DNA from: Candidatus Saccharimonadota bacterium
Lineage (GTDB): Bacteria; Patescibacteriota; Saccharimonadia; Saccharimonadales; Saccharimonadaceae
Direction of reading: 5' to 3'
Assembly (NCBI GenBank): GCA_900556885.1
Contig: UNSQ01000003.1
Location: 1 to 56,537, forward strand
DNA length: 56,537 nucleotides
In this document: piece after piece, positions 20,202 through 33,706 of the stretch
Layout of the letters: every line of letters begins with the position of its first letter
Position numbering within the stretch: the first letter of the stretch is position 1
Notes under the pieces: generated by a model
What the model was told of the DNA's origin: nothing
Database searches by the model: none
The model's input: the letters and a program-made list of their open reading frames with translations, nothing else
Made by a program: the position numbers and the translations under genes

Positions 20202-22673
20202 CTAAGCTGGAGGATTTTTAGACTCGTTGTCACTCGGAGCTGGCGCTGCGGGCTGATAGTTAGCTGGAGGCTGTTGCATAGGCGGCTGCGCGTACATTGG
20301 TGGATACTGACCAGGTTGCTGCGGATAGTAGTTTTGTTGCGGATATTGTTGTTGCGGCGGGATTGGCTGCTGATACGGTTGCTGCGGATACTGAGGCTGC
20401 TGCGGGAATTGTCCAGCGGCAGAATATGGATAAGTATTCATCTTACGTCGATTACTGACAGAAACAGCAATTGCGATAATTGACACTGTTAAGAATAATG
20501 CTCCCGTTGAAAGAATCACCACAACCACGACTATAACTGTAGTGTTATTTTCTGATTCGCTCGCACTGGCTTCTGCGCTAGATGCCTCGCTCTCCGTAGA
20601 GTCGTCTGGAGTATTGGATGAAACCTCGATCATCTTCGCCACCAAATAATTGTCGGGGTATTTTTTATCCAATTGCTCAAATTTAGCTTTTGCCTGAGAA
20701 TATTTACCTTGAGAAAAACTCTCCAAGCCATCTTTCCAGAGCTTAGTCAATTCGCCGTTCGCCGATAACGCAACATTATTTTTCTTCGCCATAGTTTTCA
20801 GATCAGCGATATCACGGAATATCCCCTCTCCAAAGCAAGAATTGTTGCGCTCGCTCCTATCCGCACAAGATGAGCCGCCGTAAGTATTCAATCCAATCTG
20901 TTTACCATCATCATCGAACGCTGGACCACCACTGTTACCCGCCGCAATTTGCGCACTCATTGAAAACAGCTTATGACCGCCCGCATCGCTAGCCGAACCA
21001 GAAACATCACCTTGCGTAACGGTCGGCACAGTCTTACTCTTCTTCGTATTTACGCCATCGTCGACAATCGCTGGATAGCCAATCGCCGTCACTCGATCAC
21101 CTCTGGAAACCTTAGAGCTATCGCCCAACTCCACCGCTGGAAATCGCCCTTCGACCTTCAGAATTGCCACATCACTTTTGTCGCTATTCAGATCCATGCT
21201 ATGACCCTTCAAATCAACTTCCGCGTCAATTTTCTTAGCCGGAATATTAGTCTTCGTCTTTTTCCACCTAAGATTGCCCGAGCCGTCATCTTCGCGCGCA
21301 ATAGGTTCGCTTGAGGTCTGAATGACGTAATCGTATCGATCGTTTTGCGAACGTATATTATCGGCAGGAACTTGGTTGATAAGACCGAGAATTGCCGCTT
21401 GCGCACTCTGATCGCCGCCATTAGCTTTATTTGCCAAATCCCGAAGCGTCTCTCGAGTCACATAGCCCGCATCTACCACAAACTTTATATATTTGTTCAT
21501 GTTTTCTTGCGTGTTGAGACCCATGATCATACTTTGGTTTGAAACCTCAGTCACATGCCCATTTGTAGCGATGTAGCCGTCGTCAGAAACAATCGATCCG
21601 CTACCAATTCCACCCGTACACAAACCATTCAGCTGCATACTCGCGCCGTTTTGCGCCGTGTAAATCATATCAGCACAACGATATGTTCCCACACGGACCG
21701 TAGCAATTTGATTCCTTGCCACCACTTTAATAACGGAATCTTCGTCTAGTTCGTCCAAAGTGTTCGTGGTGTCTTTATCTTCTGAGAAATTTTCCGCCTT
21801 AGTTTCGGTCTTAGCTATTGTAGCGGAAGCCACTTGCGCCTCATTATTGCCATCAGCCCTAACCAAGTAGCTACTGTCTGGATTCTGGAAAGTAACCTTA
21901 GCAACCAGCGCCTCCATTTGATCAATGTACGGCTGCGTGTACGAATTCTTGCTCAATGCAAAAATCGTCATCCAGTACGGCCTGCCGTTCTGAATTGTCA
22001 AATAAGTTATTTTTTCACCAGTCTTCTGCCACTTGCCGTCAATAGTGCTTCCGTAATCGACGACCATTTTCTTAAACTTTCGTCCAGAAATCGTCGCGTC
22101 GCTGGTGTGATATTTTAAGTTCGGATTATCCTTTTTCTGCTTGTTAATATCACCCTGAAGCATTAAATCTAGATCTGAATATTTCTTCGTGTCCTTGTAT
22201 TCCTCGGGCATCGTTGATCGATCAAAATAAGCTTTTTTGCGCGAAGTTACGATTGAGAAGTCTGGCATAATCTTCCTAAATGAAAACTTCTCTTCTTCCT
22301 CCTTCGGCTTTTCTGAACCTTTTCTGAAATTCAATCGCAAAATCGCATAAGCACGGCTTTCTTTCAATTCATCATCGGCATATGTAGTGGCGCTGTATTG
22401 TTTTTCATTAGAATCACTATTTAAGACGTGACCTTCGCCAGTAAAAATACTCTTGTCGTATCGAATTGAATAGCCATATTTGGAAACGACTTTTTGCAAG
22501 CTCTTAGCATCTTCTTCGGCAAAAATCTTCTGGATCTTCTTTTTTGCGGTTTTACTGACCCCAGAAGAGCGGTTATTATTAACGACAATCAACCCAACTA
22601 TAACGGAGATCAAGAAAACTACGCCCAGAACGATGGCTGCAATTTTTAATTTCTTCATTGACTTCTGATTCAT
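20202..22673 (-). CDS. membrane-anchored trypsin-like serine protease with P/Q-rich tail
   Basis: An 823-residue protein. An N-terminal membrane helix (about 7-29) leads to a large region of unknown fold. A trypsin-like domain follows, with His in DDGYIATNGHV (about 372), Asp in SDVAILKVEG (about 502) and Ser in AAGNSGGPAF (about 579). A short TPR-like helix pair (ESFSQGKYSQAKAKFEQL), a Ser/Glu-rich linker, a second membrane helix (about 711-737) and a Pro/Gln/Tyr-rich tail of about 80 residues come after. The protease domain should face outside and the tail the cytoplasm. It may act in envelope or host-contact proteolysis, which is inference. The start could also be 22658. Confidence 0.85.
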   Translation of the reverse strand: MNQKSMKKLKIAAIVLGVVFLISVIVGLIVVNNNRSSGVSKTAKKKIQKIFAEEDAKSLQKVVSKYGYSIRYDKSIFTGEGHVLNSDSNEKQYSATTYADDELKESRAYAILRLNFRKGSEKPKEEEEKFSFRKIMPDFSIVTSRKKAYFDRSTMPEEYKDTKKYSDLDLMLQGDINKQKKDNPNLKYHTSDATISGRKFKKMVVDYGSTIDGKWQKTGEKITYLTIQNGRPYWMTIFALSKNSYTQPYIDQMEALVAKVTFQNPDSSYLVRADGNNEAQVASATIAKTETKAENFSEDKDTTNTLDELDEDSVIKVVARNQIATVRVGTYRCADMIYTAQNGASMQLNGLCTGGIGSGSIVSDDGYIATNGHVTEVSNQSMIMGLNTQENMNKYIKFVVDAGYVTRETLRDLANKANGGDQSAQAAILGLINQVPADNIRSQNDRYDYVIQTSSEPIAREDDGSGNLRWKKTKTNIPAKKIDAEVDLKGHSMDLNSDKSDVAILKVEGRFPAVELGDSSKVSRGDRVTAIGYPAIVDDGVNTKKSKTVPTVTQGDVSGSASDAGGHKLFSMSAQIAAGNSGGPAFDDDGKQIGLNTYGGSSCADRSERNNSCFGEGIFRDIADLKTMAKKNNVALSANGELTKLWKDGLESFSQGKYSQAKAKFEQLDKKYPDNYLVAKMIEVSSNTPDDSTESEASSAEASASESENNTTVIVVVVVILSTGALFLTVSIIAIAVSVSNRRKMNTYPYSAAGQFPQQPQYPQQPYQQPIPPQQQYPQQNYYPQQPGQYPPMYAQPPMQQPPANYQPAAPAPSDNESKNPPA

Positions 22674-22685
22674 ACCGCTACGATC

Positions 22686-23180
22686 CTAACGATAATTTAC
22701 AAACTGTAGAGGCGTGTCATAATCACTTTCTCGCAATAAACTAATAACTTTCTGCAGCTCATCCTTCGACGCAGAAGTAACACGAACGAGGTCGCCCTGA
22801 ATTTGAGGCTTAGCTTTCGGCGCATTAGCACGAATATCAGCGGCAATTTGCTTCGCCGTCGGCTGATCGAGACCTTGCTTGAACGGAATTTCCCAAGTCG
22901 TCTTCAAGTTCGAAACAACTTTCTCTTTTGATAAATCCAGAACTTTGCTTGATTGACCACGCCCCGCCAATTTCTTGCGCACGATATCCAGAACGGCATC
23001 AACTTGCCAATCATTGTCGCCGGTAATTTTCAGACCCTTTTTATCATCCAGCCAATCAATTGCCGCGCTCGTCCCCTTAAAATCATAACGTCCTTGGATT
23101 TCTTTTTCAGCCTGCATGAAAACATTATTCATCTCAGCCTTGTCAATTTCTGACACAATATCAAACGAAAAACTCGCCAT
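22686..23180 (-). CDS. yajQ: YajQ-family nucleotide-binding protein
   Basis: A 164-residue YajQ-like protein, starting MASFSFDIVSEIDKAEMNNV and carrying GRYDFKGTSAAIDW. Members bind nucleic acid or cyclic di-GMP in some bacteria; which applies here is not known. It has its own extended -10 (TGG-TATAAT) and a strong AGGAGGG site. The protease gene follows 12 nt after, so the two are probably one transcript. Confidence 0.92.
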   Translation of the reverse strand: MASFSFDIVSEIDKAEMNNVFMQAEKEIQGRYDFKGTSAAIDWLDDKKGLKITGDNDWQVDAVLDIVRKKLAGRGQSSKVLDLSKEKVVSNLKTTWEIPFKQGLDQPTAKQIAADIRANAPKAKPQIQGDLVRVTSASKDELQKVISLLRESDYDTPLQFVNYR

Positions 23181-23210
23181 CTTCCCTCCTAATTTTTTCT
23201 ATTATACCAA

Positions 23211-23240
23211 AAAATCGCCCCGTTTAGAGCGATTTTCTGA
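23211..23240 (-). terminator. terminator of rpsL-rpsG
   Basis: AAAATCGC / GCGATTTTTT hairpin with T run on the minus strand, located between rpsG and the yajQ promoter. Confidence 0.85.
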
Positions 23241-23259
23241 TTTTGCTTTCAAGCAATAA

Positions 23260-23739
23260 TTAGCCTCGAGCAAAGTGCGCAAAGGCACGGTTAGCTTCAG
23301 CCATCTTGTGGGTGTCTTCCTTCTTCTTGAAGGCAGCACCAGCTTCATTGTAAGCGTCAACAATTTCCAATGCCAAACGCTGTGAATATGGCATTCCACT
23401 ACGAGCGCGGGCTGCTTGGACTAGCCAACTGAACGCATAGTGCAATTGTCGATGTCCCTGAACTGGGAATGGAATCTGGTAGTTAGCACCACCAACGCGG
23501 CGAGATTTAACCTCAAAGCTTGGGCTAACGTTCTTCAATGCTTTTTCAAACACTGCCAATGGATCTTCAGAATCCAATTTCTTAGCGGCAGTTTCTAGGG
23601 CTGTGTAAACAGCGCGCTCAGCCGCCAACTTTTTACCGTCTAGCATTGACTTGTTGATCAAACGCTGAACTAGTACACTTTGGTATCGGCGATCAGGCTT
23701 AAGTTCACGCTGCAATTTCTTGGTAACTTTACGAGGCAT
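23260..23739 (-). CDS. rpsG: 30S ribosomal protein S7
   Basis: A 159-residue S7, recognised from LINKSMLDGKKLAAERAVYT, RRVGGANYQIPFPV and RALAFEIVDA-like text near residue 125. It organises the head of the small subunit and lines the mRNA exit. It lies two bases after rpsL in the same operon. Confidence 0.98.
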   Translation of the reverse strand: MPRKVTKKLQRELKPDRRYQSVLVQRLINKSMLDGKKLAAERAVYTALETAAKKLDSEDPLAVFEKALKNVSPSFEVKSRRVGGANYQIPFPVQGHRQLHYAFSWLVQAARARSGMPYSQRLALEIVDAYNEAGAAFKKKEDTHKMAEANRAFAHFARG

Positions 23740-23741
23740 GA

Positions 23742-24155
23742 TTATTTATCCCCTTTCTTCGTACCGTACTTAGAACGGCCCTTCTTGCGGTTGTTAACAC
23801 CCTGAAGGTCAAGCGCACCACGTACGATGTGATAACGCACACCTGGAAGGTCAGGCACACGACCACCGCGGATCAAGACCACAGCGTGCTCCTGCAAGTT
23901 GTGACCTTCACCACCGATGTACGCCCAAACTTCATAGCCGTTGTTCAATTTAACACGAGCAACTTTACGCAAAGCTGAGTTTGGCTTCTTTGGCGTCTTA
24001 GTCGTCACACGCACACAAACACCACGCTTAAGAGGTGCGTTCTGGTCGTAATAACGTGTTTTTAGGGCGTTATGAATACGACCTAGTGCTGGCGACTTGG
24101 ACTTTTTCTTAGCCGTTTGGCGCGGTTTGCGCACCAATTGGTTGATTGTTGGCAT
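23742..24155 (-). CDS. rpsL: 30S ribosomal protein S12
   Basis: A 137-residue S12, the decoding-centre protein. It contains [16 protein letters not shown], with the Lys residues that streptomycin-resistance mutations affect, and [17 protein letters not shown]. Length is slightly above normal because of a Lys-rich tail. It is the first gene of the rpsL-rpsG operon, with a 150-nt leader. Confidence 0.99.
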   Translation of the reverse strand: MPTINQLVRKPRQTAKKKSKSPALGRIHNALKTRYYDQNAPLKRGVCVRVTTKTPKKPNSALRKVARVKLNNGYEVWAYIGGEGHNLQEHAVVLIRGGRVPDLPGVRYHIVRGALDLQGVNNRKKGRSKYGTKKGDK

Positions 24156-24337
24156 CCAATTTCTCCTTGGTTGATTTACTAATTATGGCAATTTGCCTTA
24201 CGGTTTGGATTCAGCAACTCCTCTCCGTGTCTATACCTTTTCCGCCGAGATTGCGATCTGTACACATTCAAAACACCGCGCACTCCGAAAAGAGGAAACT
24301 CTACATCTATTCTATCACAGATTTCGTAAAAGTAAAA
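24156..24337 (-). promoter_or_regulatory. rpsL promoter and leader
   Basis: -35 TTTTAC (24332-24337), 17-nt spacer, -10 TAGAAT (24309-24314) with TGA before it. A leader of about 150 nt runs to the rpsL start and has AAGGAG close to the ATG. No known ribosomal leader motif was recognised in it. Confidence 0.7.
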
Positions 24338-24426
24338 TCGCAACTTATTTATACAAAAACAGAGTACTCATTGTCAGAGATGAATTTCTTGCGCAGAATA
24401 GACATAGATTGTCGCACGTACTTGCC

Positions 24427-24738
24427 CTAATCTATAACTTCCACTAGGAATATTTTCTTTTCAAAGCCGCCGCGTTTTTCTGCTTTTTCTGCGCGAATTT
24501 TTTCTAATTCTTCCGCGGTACAACTATGCAGGCTTGCGAGAGCATAGACCACTTCCATGATATCGGCAAGCTCATCAGTATTTTTATCTTTTTTATATTC
24601 CTCAACTTCTTCGACTAGCTTTTTTGTAAGCTCCACGGCATATTCGTCTGCTGTAAGTATTTTGTGAGTTGGCTTTTGCCTGTTGGCCTTAATGATTTCC
24701 AAAATTTTATCACGGACAAGTTTGTTATATACTGGCAT
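24427..24738 (-). CDS. MazG-like / phosphoribosyl-ATP pyrophosphohydrolase-like protein
   Basis: A 103-residue all-helical protein with the MazG superfamily pattern: YNKLVRDKILEII at the start, then the metal-binding acidic helix pair VEEVEEYKKD and DELADIMEVVYAL. The family removes pyrophosphate from nucleoside triphosphates or PR-ATP. No histidine-biosynthesis genes are nearby, so house-cleaning of NTPs is likelier. AAAGGAGG precedes the start, and a promoter with TTGATT and TATATA lies just upstream. Confidence 0.8.
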   Translation of the reverse strand: MPVYNKLVRDKILEIIKANRQKPTHKILTADEYAVELTKKLVEEVEEYKKDKNTDELADIMEVVYALASLHSCTAEELEKIRAEKAEKRGGFEKKIFLVEVID

Positions 24739-24797
24739 AAAACCTCCTTTAATTGTTTATATTATATAATTTTTTTCCTATAAAAAATCAATTTAAA

Positions 24798-24831
24798 GTA
24801 AAAACTCCACCCCCGTCCGTGGAGTTTTTAC
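24798..24831. terminator. long perfect hairpin after the P2 gene
   Basis: A 13-bp perfect inverted repeat, GTAAAAACTCCAC with GTGGAGTTTTTAC, around an 8-nt loop. It ends in T on the minus strand, after the orphan membrane-anchored protein gene. Confidence 0.85.
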
Positions 24832-24853
24832 TCGACACAGAGGGGATGGAGCG

Positions 24854-25486
24854 TTACTCCACAGCACCAGGATTAATGCCAAGAATGTCATTATACATAC
24901 TTGGCGAAAGCGTGATTCTCGCTCCGGCTGACTTCTCAATTACCAAGGCGAGTCCTTGGCTTCTTGCGTCGTCGGAAACGACAAGGTAAGGGGGATTAGG
25001 ACTGCAGTTTTTCTGCAGCCAGCCGAATGCCCAAGTATCTTTGCTACAAGCGTAGGAGTGCAGCCAGTAGGCTACCTCCTCAGATTGCTTGATGTTGGGA
25101 ATATCTACGGACATAGACGCCCCTTCGACGTCCCGACGGACGTCGAAGGTGATCTTAGAGGTCGGGACCTCTAAGATGTGTGAGCCATTGTCACCCTCGA
25201 AGGCAACTGAAATAGCTGCACCCGACGCACCCACTACAGTAATGGGGTATTCCTTGCCTGTCTCTAACCCAAAGCTAGAGCCAATGTCAGACAACGTCGC
25301 GCTGGATTTCCTTTCTTCATACTTACTAGCCTGATCTACGTACAGAAGTGCGTTGACCAGTGCCCACGCGATAAGCAGAAACAGAAAGAGCCATTGCATA
25401 GACACGGGATTGAGAGAGAGACCGCTCGATGATTTCTCATCGTCCACATCTCCTCTGGCCTTTACCTCTTCCTGGAGTGTCATCAT
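24854..25486 (-). CDS. orphan single-pass membrane protein
   Basis: A 210-residue protein of unrecognised family. A cytoplasmic head of about 28 residues is followed by one helix (WLFLFLLIAWALVNALLYV, about 32-50) and an extracytoplasmic domain of about 160 residues with two Cys (in YACSKDT and QKNCSPN) that could form a disulphide. AGAAGG precedes two consecutive ATG codons; the first is used here. Codon use is GC-richer than in rpoC next to it. It is driven by promoter-leader unit P2 and ended by a long perfect hairpin, so it belongs to the orphan-gene family of this window. Confidence 0.75.
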   Translation of the reverse strand: MMTLQEEVKARGDVDDEKSSSGLSLNPVSMQWLFLFLLIAWALVNALLYVDQASKYEERKSSATLSDIGSSFGLETGKEYPITVVGASGAAISVAFEGDNGSHILEVPTSKITFDVRRDVEGASMSVDIPNIKQSEEVAYWLHSYACSKDTWAFGWLQKNCSPNPPYLVVSDDARSQGLALVIEKSAGARITLSPSMYNDILGINPGAVE

Positions 25487-25573
25487 ATACCTTCTCTCTT
25501 GTTGTGAAGTACTCTTTCACACGGTTGTGTAAAAGCTAATATAATTTATATCACACCTTAGTTAAAAAGTCAA
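25487..25573 (-). promoter_or_regulatory. family promoter-leader unit P2
   Basis: -35 TTGACT (25568-25573), 17-nt spacer ending GGTGTGA, -10 TATAAA (25545-25550), extended -10. The transcript starts near AGCTTT and forms a 9-bp hairpin CTTTTACAC / GTGTGAAAG with loop AACC. Its stem differs from P1 but sits in the same place. Confidence 0.7.
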
Positions 25574-25651
25574 TACATATCATCCAAAACAAAGACTTCG
25601 AATCTACATACAGCGCTTTATGGGCTACCAAATAAAATAATCATCATACGC

Positions 25652-25686
25652 AAAACACCCGACCTTATAATCAAGGTACGGGTGTT
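25652..25686 (-). terminator. rpoBC terminator
   Basis: AACACCCG-ACCTT / AAGGT-CGGGTGTTTT hairpin lies 28 nt after the rpoC stop, with a T run on the minus strand. Confidence 0.85.
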
Positions 25687-25713
25687 GCGGATTATTGCGG
25701 TCAGACCTACCTA

Positions 25714-29547
<3,834 letters not shown>

Positions 29548-29548
29548 C

Positions 29549-32500
29549 TTACGCGTCCTCCTTTATTTCTTCTACTTCATCAATATCTTGCACGCTCATG
29601 CCATCGTCAATTTCACCGATGTCATCTGATTCGTCCAAGTATGTTTCTTCTTCCTCATTGTCAGCAGCAACGGTTTTGTCTTCCGGACCACTTGAGGCAA
29701 TAACGTGCTCAGCATCAACTGTTGCTTCGTCATCAACCAAGTCAACTCGAAGACCCAAACCTTGAAGCTCCTTAACCAACACGTTGAAGGACTCCGGAAG
29801 TTTTGGACCAACAATCGGCTCATCTTTAATGATTGACTCGTAAGCCTTTGCGCGACCGTAAACATCGTCGGACTTAATTGTCAACATTTCCTGCAAGGTT
29901 GCAGCGGCACCGTAAGCTTCCAATGCCCAAACCTCCATCTCACCGAAGCGCTGACCACCGTTTTGTGCTTTACCACCAAGCGGCTGCTGAGTAACCATCG
30001 TGTATGGACCAGTTGAGCGGGCGTGAATCTTGTCAGAAACCATGTGGTGCAACTTAATCATGTGCATCACACCAACTGTTGTTCGTTCCTCAAATGGTTC
30101 ACCTGTGCGGCCGTCAAACAATTGACTCTTACCGTCACGCGCCAAACCAGCTTTTTCTAGCTCATCAGAAATCTTCTCGCTCGGAACACCGTTAAATGAC
30201 GGAGTTGCTACGCGGTAGCCCAATGCTCGCGCCGCCATACCAAGGTGAGTTTCAAAAATCTGACCAAGGTTCATGCGGCTTGGCACACCAAGTGGGTTCA
30301 AAACTACGTCAACCGGCGTACCGTCCTCTAGGAATGGCATATCTTCAACAGGAAGAACTTTCGCCACAACACCCTTGTTACCGAAGCGTCCAGCCATCTT
30401 GTCGCCAACGCCAATCTTTCGTAGTTGCGCAACGAAGATCTGAATTTGCATCAAAACGCCAGCTTTCAACTCGTGACCATTTTCACGACTAAAGATCTTA
30501 ACGCCAACAACTTTACCGCCGCCTGCGTTGTTCATTCGCTGTGATGTATCGCGAACGTCCTTAGCTTTTTCACCGAAGATGGCGCGAAGCAAGCGCTCCT
30601 CAGAACTCAATTCCTGCTCGCCCTTTGGTGTAATCTTACCAACCAAAACATCGCCAGCCTTAACCTCGGAACCAATTTGAACAATTCCGTTCTCGTCCAA
30701 GTGGCGCAAACTTTCTTCGGAAACGTTTGGAATATCGCGCGTCACAATCTCTGGACCAAGCTTCGTCTCACGAACCTCAACGGTGTAATCTTTAATGTTA
30801 ATGCTTGTCAATCGATCATCTTCAACCAGGCGACGACTCATAATAATCGCGTCTTCCATGTTGTAACCACCCCATGGCATGAAGGCAACCAGAAGGTTTT
30901 TACCTAGGGCAATTTCACCGCCAGCAATTGAGGCGCCTTCAATCAGAATATCGCCCTTCTTCACCTTATCGCCACGCTCAACACGGACTTTTTGGTTGTA
31001 ACAACGATCGTCATTATTCTTTACGAAATGCTTCAAAGTATAAATCTTTACGCCGTCAGTATATTTAACATGAACTTCGTCAGCATCAGCACGAACGACT
31101 TCGCCGTCGGCGCTAGCTTGAATCAAGTGACCGCTATTCTCAGCCACAGCCTTCTCAATTCCAGTACCAACAGTTGCGGATTCTGGACACAATAGAGGAA
31201 CCGCCTGGCGTTGCATGTTTGAACCAGTCAAAGCGCGGTCAACACGCGTCTTTTCAATAAATGGCACCAATGCCGCAGTCGAACCTAGAATCTGACGGTG
31301 AGCTGCGTCCATGAATGTAACTTGGCTAGCATCAACTTGCGATGGCTGCATATTACTTCGAGCATTAACGCGCTCGTCGCGGAAAGTTCCGTCTTCGTTA
31401 AGAGCTTCACCAGCGTCAGCGATAACCTCACCGATTTCCTGTGAAGCATCCAAGTAAACAAGTTCATCAGTGACTTTGCCGTCTTTCACGCGAAGATATG
31501 GAGTCTCAATAAATCCGTATTCGTTAACACGTGCGTAAGCCGCCAAGTTAAGCACCAAACCGATGTTCGCACCTTCTGGCGTTTCCACTGAACAGATACG
31601 ACCATAGTGAGTTGGGTGGGCGTCGCGAACCTCGAATCCAGCGCGCTCACGAGTCAAACCGCCAGGACCAGTCGAGCTCAAGCGTCGCTTGTGGCTCAAT
31701 TCTGACAATGGGTTAACCTCGTCAAGCAGCTGCGACAACTGGCTTGAAGTAAAGAATTCACGAACAGCCGCAACAATCGGACGAGCATTAATCAATTGAC
31801 TTGGACTAACGCTTTCCAAATCAGCCACGCTCATGCGGTCCATCGCGTTGCGCTGCATTCGAAGCATACCAACGCGGAATTGGCGGGCAATCAATTCACC
31901 AACCAAGCGAACTCGGCGGTTGCTCAATGCGTCAATGTCGTCAGCTGGCTCTTGCGTATTGTTCAAGCGAATAACCTCGCGCAAAATCGCCACCAAATCG
32001 CTCATCTGCAATGTGCGATTTTCAGCCGTATTAGCAACATCCAGACCCAAGCGTTGGTTCAACTTATAACGACCAACCCGCGAATAATCGAACCGCTTAA
32101 AGTCAAAGAACATTCGCTCAATCATCTGACGAGCATTATCAACTGTCGCCAAATCGCCTGGACGCAATCGACGATAAACCTCAATCAACGCCTCATTTGC
32201 ACCACGAGAAGTATCCTTGTCCAATGTTTCGTCAATGTATTTCACGTCGCCAGTATCAATATCAGCGAACAATTCCTTAATTTCGCTAGTCTTTGGATAG
32301 CCCAAAGCGCGCAACAAAGTCGTTGCTGGCATCTTGCGGCGGCGATCAATCTTTACGTAAATCGCGCCATTAGAAGCCGTCTCGAATTCCATCCAAGCTC
32401 CACGCCCTGGAATGATTTTTGCGCCGTAGTAATTACGTCCCGCTATTGTTTCAGCAGTGAAGAAAACACCAGCAGAACGAATCAACTGGCTAACAACCAC

Positions 32501-32902
32501 ACGCTCCGTACCGTTGATAACGAATGTACCGCGCTCGGTCATCCATGGATATTCACCGAGGTAAATTTCCTGCTCTTCGACCACGCCAGTTGTCTTGTTT
32601 GTCAATTCAACTGTTGCGTGTAGCGGAGCCTCAAATGTCAAGTTGTTTTCCTTGGCAAATTGGTCAGTGTTTTTTGGCTCGCCAAAATAGTATTTGCCGA
32701 ACTTTAATGACAACTTCTGACCGGTATAGTCGTCAATTGGATTAATTTCTGAAAATATCTCACTCAAACCTTCTTCGACGAACCAGCGCCAAGAATCTTT
32801 TTGGTGAGCGATTAAGTTTGGTAGCGGCAGGGCATTATCACCAGAGGTGAAATAGACGCGCTCGCTACTTGTGGTTGGTTTTTTTGCCACAGGCGTAAAC
32901 AC
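29549..32902 (-). CDS. rpoB: RNA polymerase subunit beta
   Basis: A 1117-residue beta subunit, with the rifampicin-pocket region (SSQLSQLLDEVNPLSELSHK and RRLSSTGPGGLTRERAGFEV) and the C-terminal GGKAQNGGQRFGEMEVWAL. In the rifampicin cluster, Asn replaces the usual Asp after Leu-Leu-Asp-Glu-Val, as in QLLDEVNPLSELSHKRRLSS. The tail is acidic. GTG 32902 is only about 1 nt after AGGAG, so GTG 32890 (VAKKPTT) may be the real start. rplJ/rplL do not precede it. Confidence 0.98.
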   Translation of the reverse strand: MFTPVAKKPTTSSERVYFTSGDNALPLPNLIAHQKDSWRWFVEEGLSEIFSEINPIDDYTGQKLSLKFGKYYFGEPKNTDQFAKENNLTFEAPLHATVELTNKTTGVVEEQEIYLGEYPWMTERGTFVINGTERVVVSQLIRSAGVFFTAETIAGRNYYGAKIIPGRGAWMEFETASNGAIYVKIDRRRKMPATTLLRALGYPKTSEIKELFADIDTGDVKYIDETLDKDTSRGANEALIEVYRRLRPGDLATVDNARQMIERMFFDFKRFDYSRVGRYKLNQRLGLDVANTAENRTLQMSDLVAILREVIRLNNTQEPADDIDALSNRRVRLVGELIARQFRVGMLRMQRNAMDRMSVADLESVSPSQLINARPIVAAVREFFTSSQLSQLLDEVNPLSELSHKRRLSSTGPGGLTRERAGFEVRDAHPTHYGRICSVETPEGANIGLVLNLAAYARVNEYGFIETPYLRVKDGKVTDELVYLDASQEIGEVIADAGEALNEDGTFRDERVNARSNMQPSQVDASQVTFMDAAHRQILGSTAALVPFIEKTRVDRALTGSNMQRQAVPLLCPESATVGTGIEKAVAENSGHLIQASADGEVVRADADEVHVKYTDGVKIYTLKHFVKNNDDRCYNQKVRVERGDKVKKGDILIEGASIAGGEIALGKNLLVAFMPWGGYNMEDAIIMSRRLVEDDRLTSINIKDYTVEVRETKLGPEIVTRDIPNVSEESLRHLDENGIVQIGSEVKAGDVLVGKITPKGEQELSSEERLLRAIFGEKAKDVRDTSQRMNNAGGGKVVGVKIFSRENGHELKAGVLMQIQIFVAQLRKIGVGDKMAGRFGNKGVVAKVLPVEDMPFLEDGTPVDVVLNPLGVPSRMNLGQIFETHLGMAARALGYRVATPSFNGVPSEKISDELEKAGLARDGKSQLFDGRTGEPFEERTTVGVMHMIKLHHMVSDKIHARSTGPYTMVTQQPLGGKAQNGGQRFGEMEVWALEAYGAAATLQEMLTIKSDDVYGRAKAYESIIKDEPIVGPKLPESFNVLVKELQGLGLRVDLVDDEATVDAEHVIASSGPEDKTVAADNEEEETYLDESDDIGEIDDGMSVQDIDEVEEIKEDA

Positions 32903-33051
32903 TCCTCGCTTTAATTAGTGGTTAATAGACGGCCGTGAAGATCTCTAATTCATAGCCCAAAATCACGATTTGCCACTCGCAATTTTCACCCGCCATGAAT
33001 ACACTACTTCTATAACTACTCATTATGACGAAAAGTGTCAATAAAATCAAG
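32903..33051 (-). promoter_or_regulatory. rpoB promoter and leader
   Basis: -35 TTGATT (33046-33051), 17-nt spacer, -10 CATAAT (33023-33028). A second overlapping choice is TTGACA with TAGTTA. About 110 nt of leader lie before rpoB with no gene in it. Confidence 0.6.
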
Positions 33052-33059
33052 AGGTTTTA

Positions 33060-33704
33060 CTAGTGTTTTTCAATATTATCAATCAACATATCATGAACTT
33101 CGTCAATCGTCCCGTCAGCAGAAACTACCGGAATTCCGTATACTTTGGCAATCTCCAAATATCCATCGTCGACTTTTTTCTGAAAATCTTGCCCACGCGA
33201 CTCAAAAGTATCAGGATTTTTCAGCTCGCCGCGCATAGAAATTCGCTCTTCCCGCTTATCGCGACTCAAACTCAAAATAACCATAACATCTGGCTTCAAA
33301 TATTTTTCATCGGTGAACAATTCTGTCAATCGCAGAATTTCCGACTCGTCATAACCTTCGCCTCGCCCCTGATAAACCAGCGTTGAAATATAATTTCTCG
33401 CGCTCAAAACAATTTCCCCACGCTCCAACGCAGGCTGAATTTTTTCCCGCCACAATTCACGCCGAGCTGCAGAAAATAGCGCCACATTAACCGCCGCAGA
33501 ACGCGCCAGATCACCATTTTTAATCACTTTTCGAAGTTCATTTGCTATCAGAGTTGATTTTTCTGGATCATCACTTCCCGGCTCTTCAATCACGCAAACC
33601 GTTCGCCCGATTGACCGAAAATATTCCGCCAATTTCGCGACCTGCGTCGACTTGCCTGTCCCGTCATTGCCCTCGATAACTATATATTTTCCCGCGTCGC
33701 TCAT
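33060..33704 (-). CDS. tmk: thymidylate kinase
   Basis: A 214-residue dTMP kinase with P-loop EGNDGTGKST near residue 11, the dTMP-binding EEPGSDDPEKS and the lid SLSRDKREERISMRG. It makes dTDP from dTMP, the product of ThyA encoded at 36 kb. Three possible starts overlap the HIT stop; ATG 33704 best fits GAGG. It ends an operon with the HIT and dcd genes. Confidence 0.92.
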   Translation of the reverse strand: MSDAGKYIVIEGNDGTGKSTQVAKLAEYFRSIGRTVCVIEEPGSDDPEKSTLIANELRKVIKNGDLARSAAVNVALFSAARRELWREKIQPALERGEIVLSARNYISTLVYQGRGEGYDESEILRLTELFTDEKYLKPDVMVILSLSRDKREERISMRGELKNPDTFESRGQDFQKKVDDGYLEIAKVYGIPVVSADGTIDEVHDMLIDNIEKH

Positions 33705-33706
33705 CA

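Noticed and set aside
31796..32623. 275-residue plus-strand frame opposite rpoB
   Set aside because: Antisense shadow of a conserved gene with no start signals or recognisable domain.
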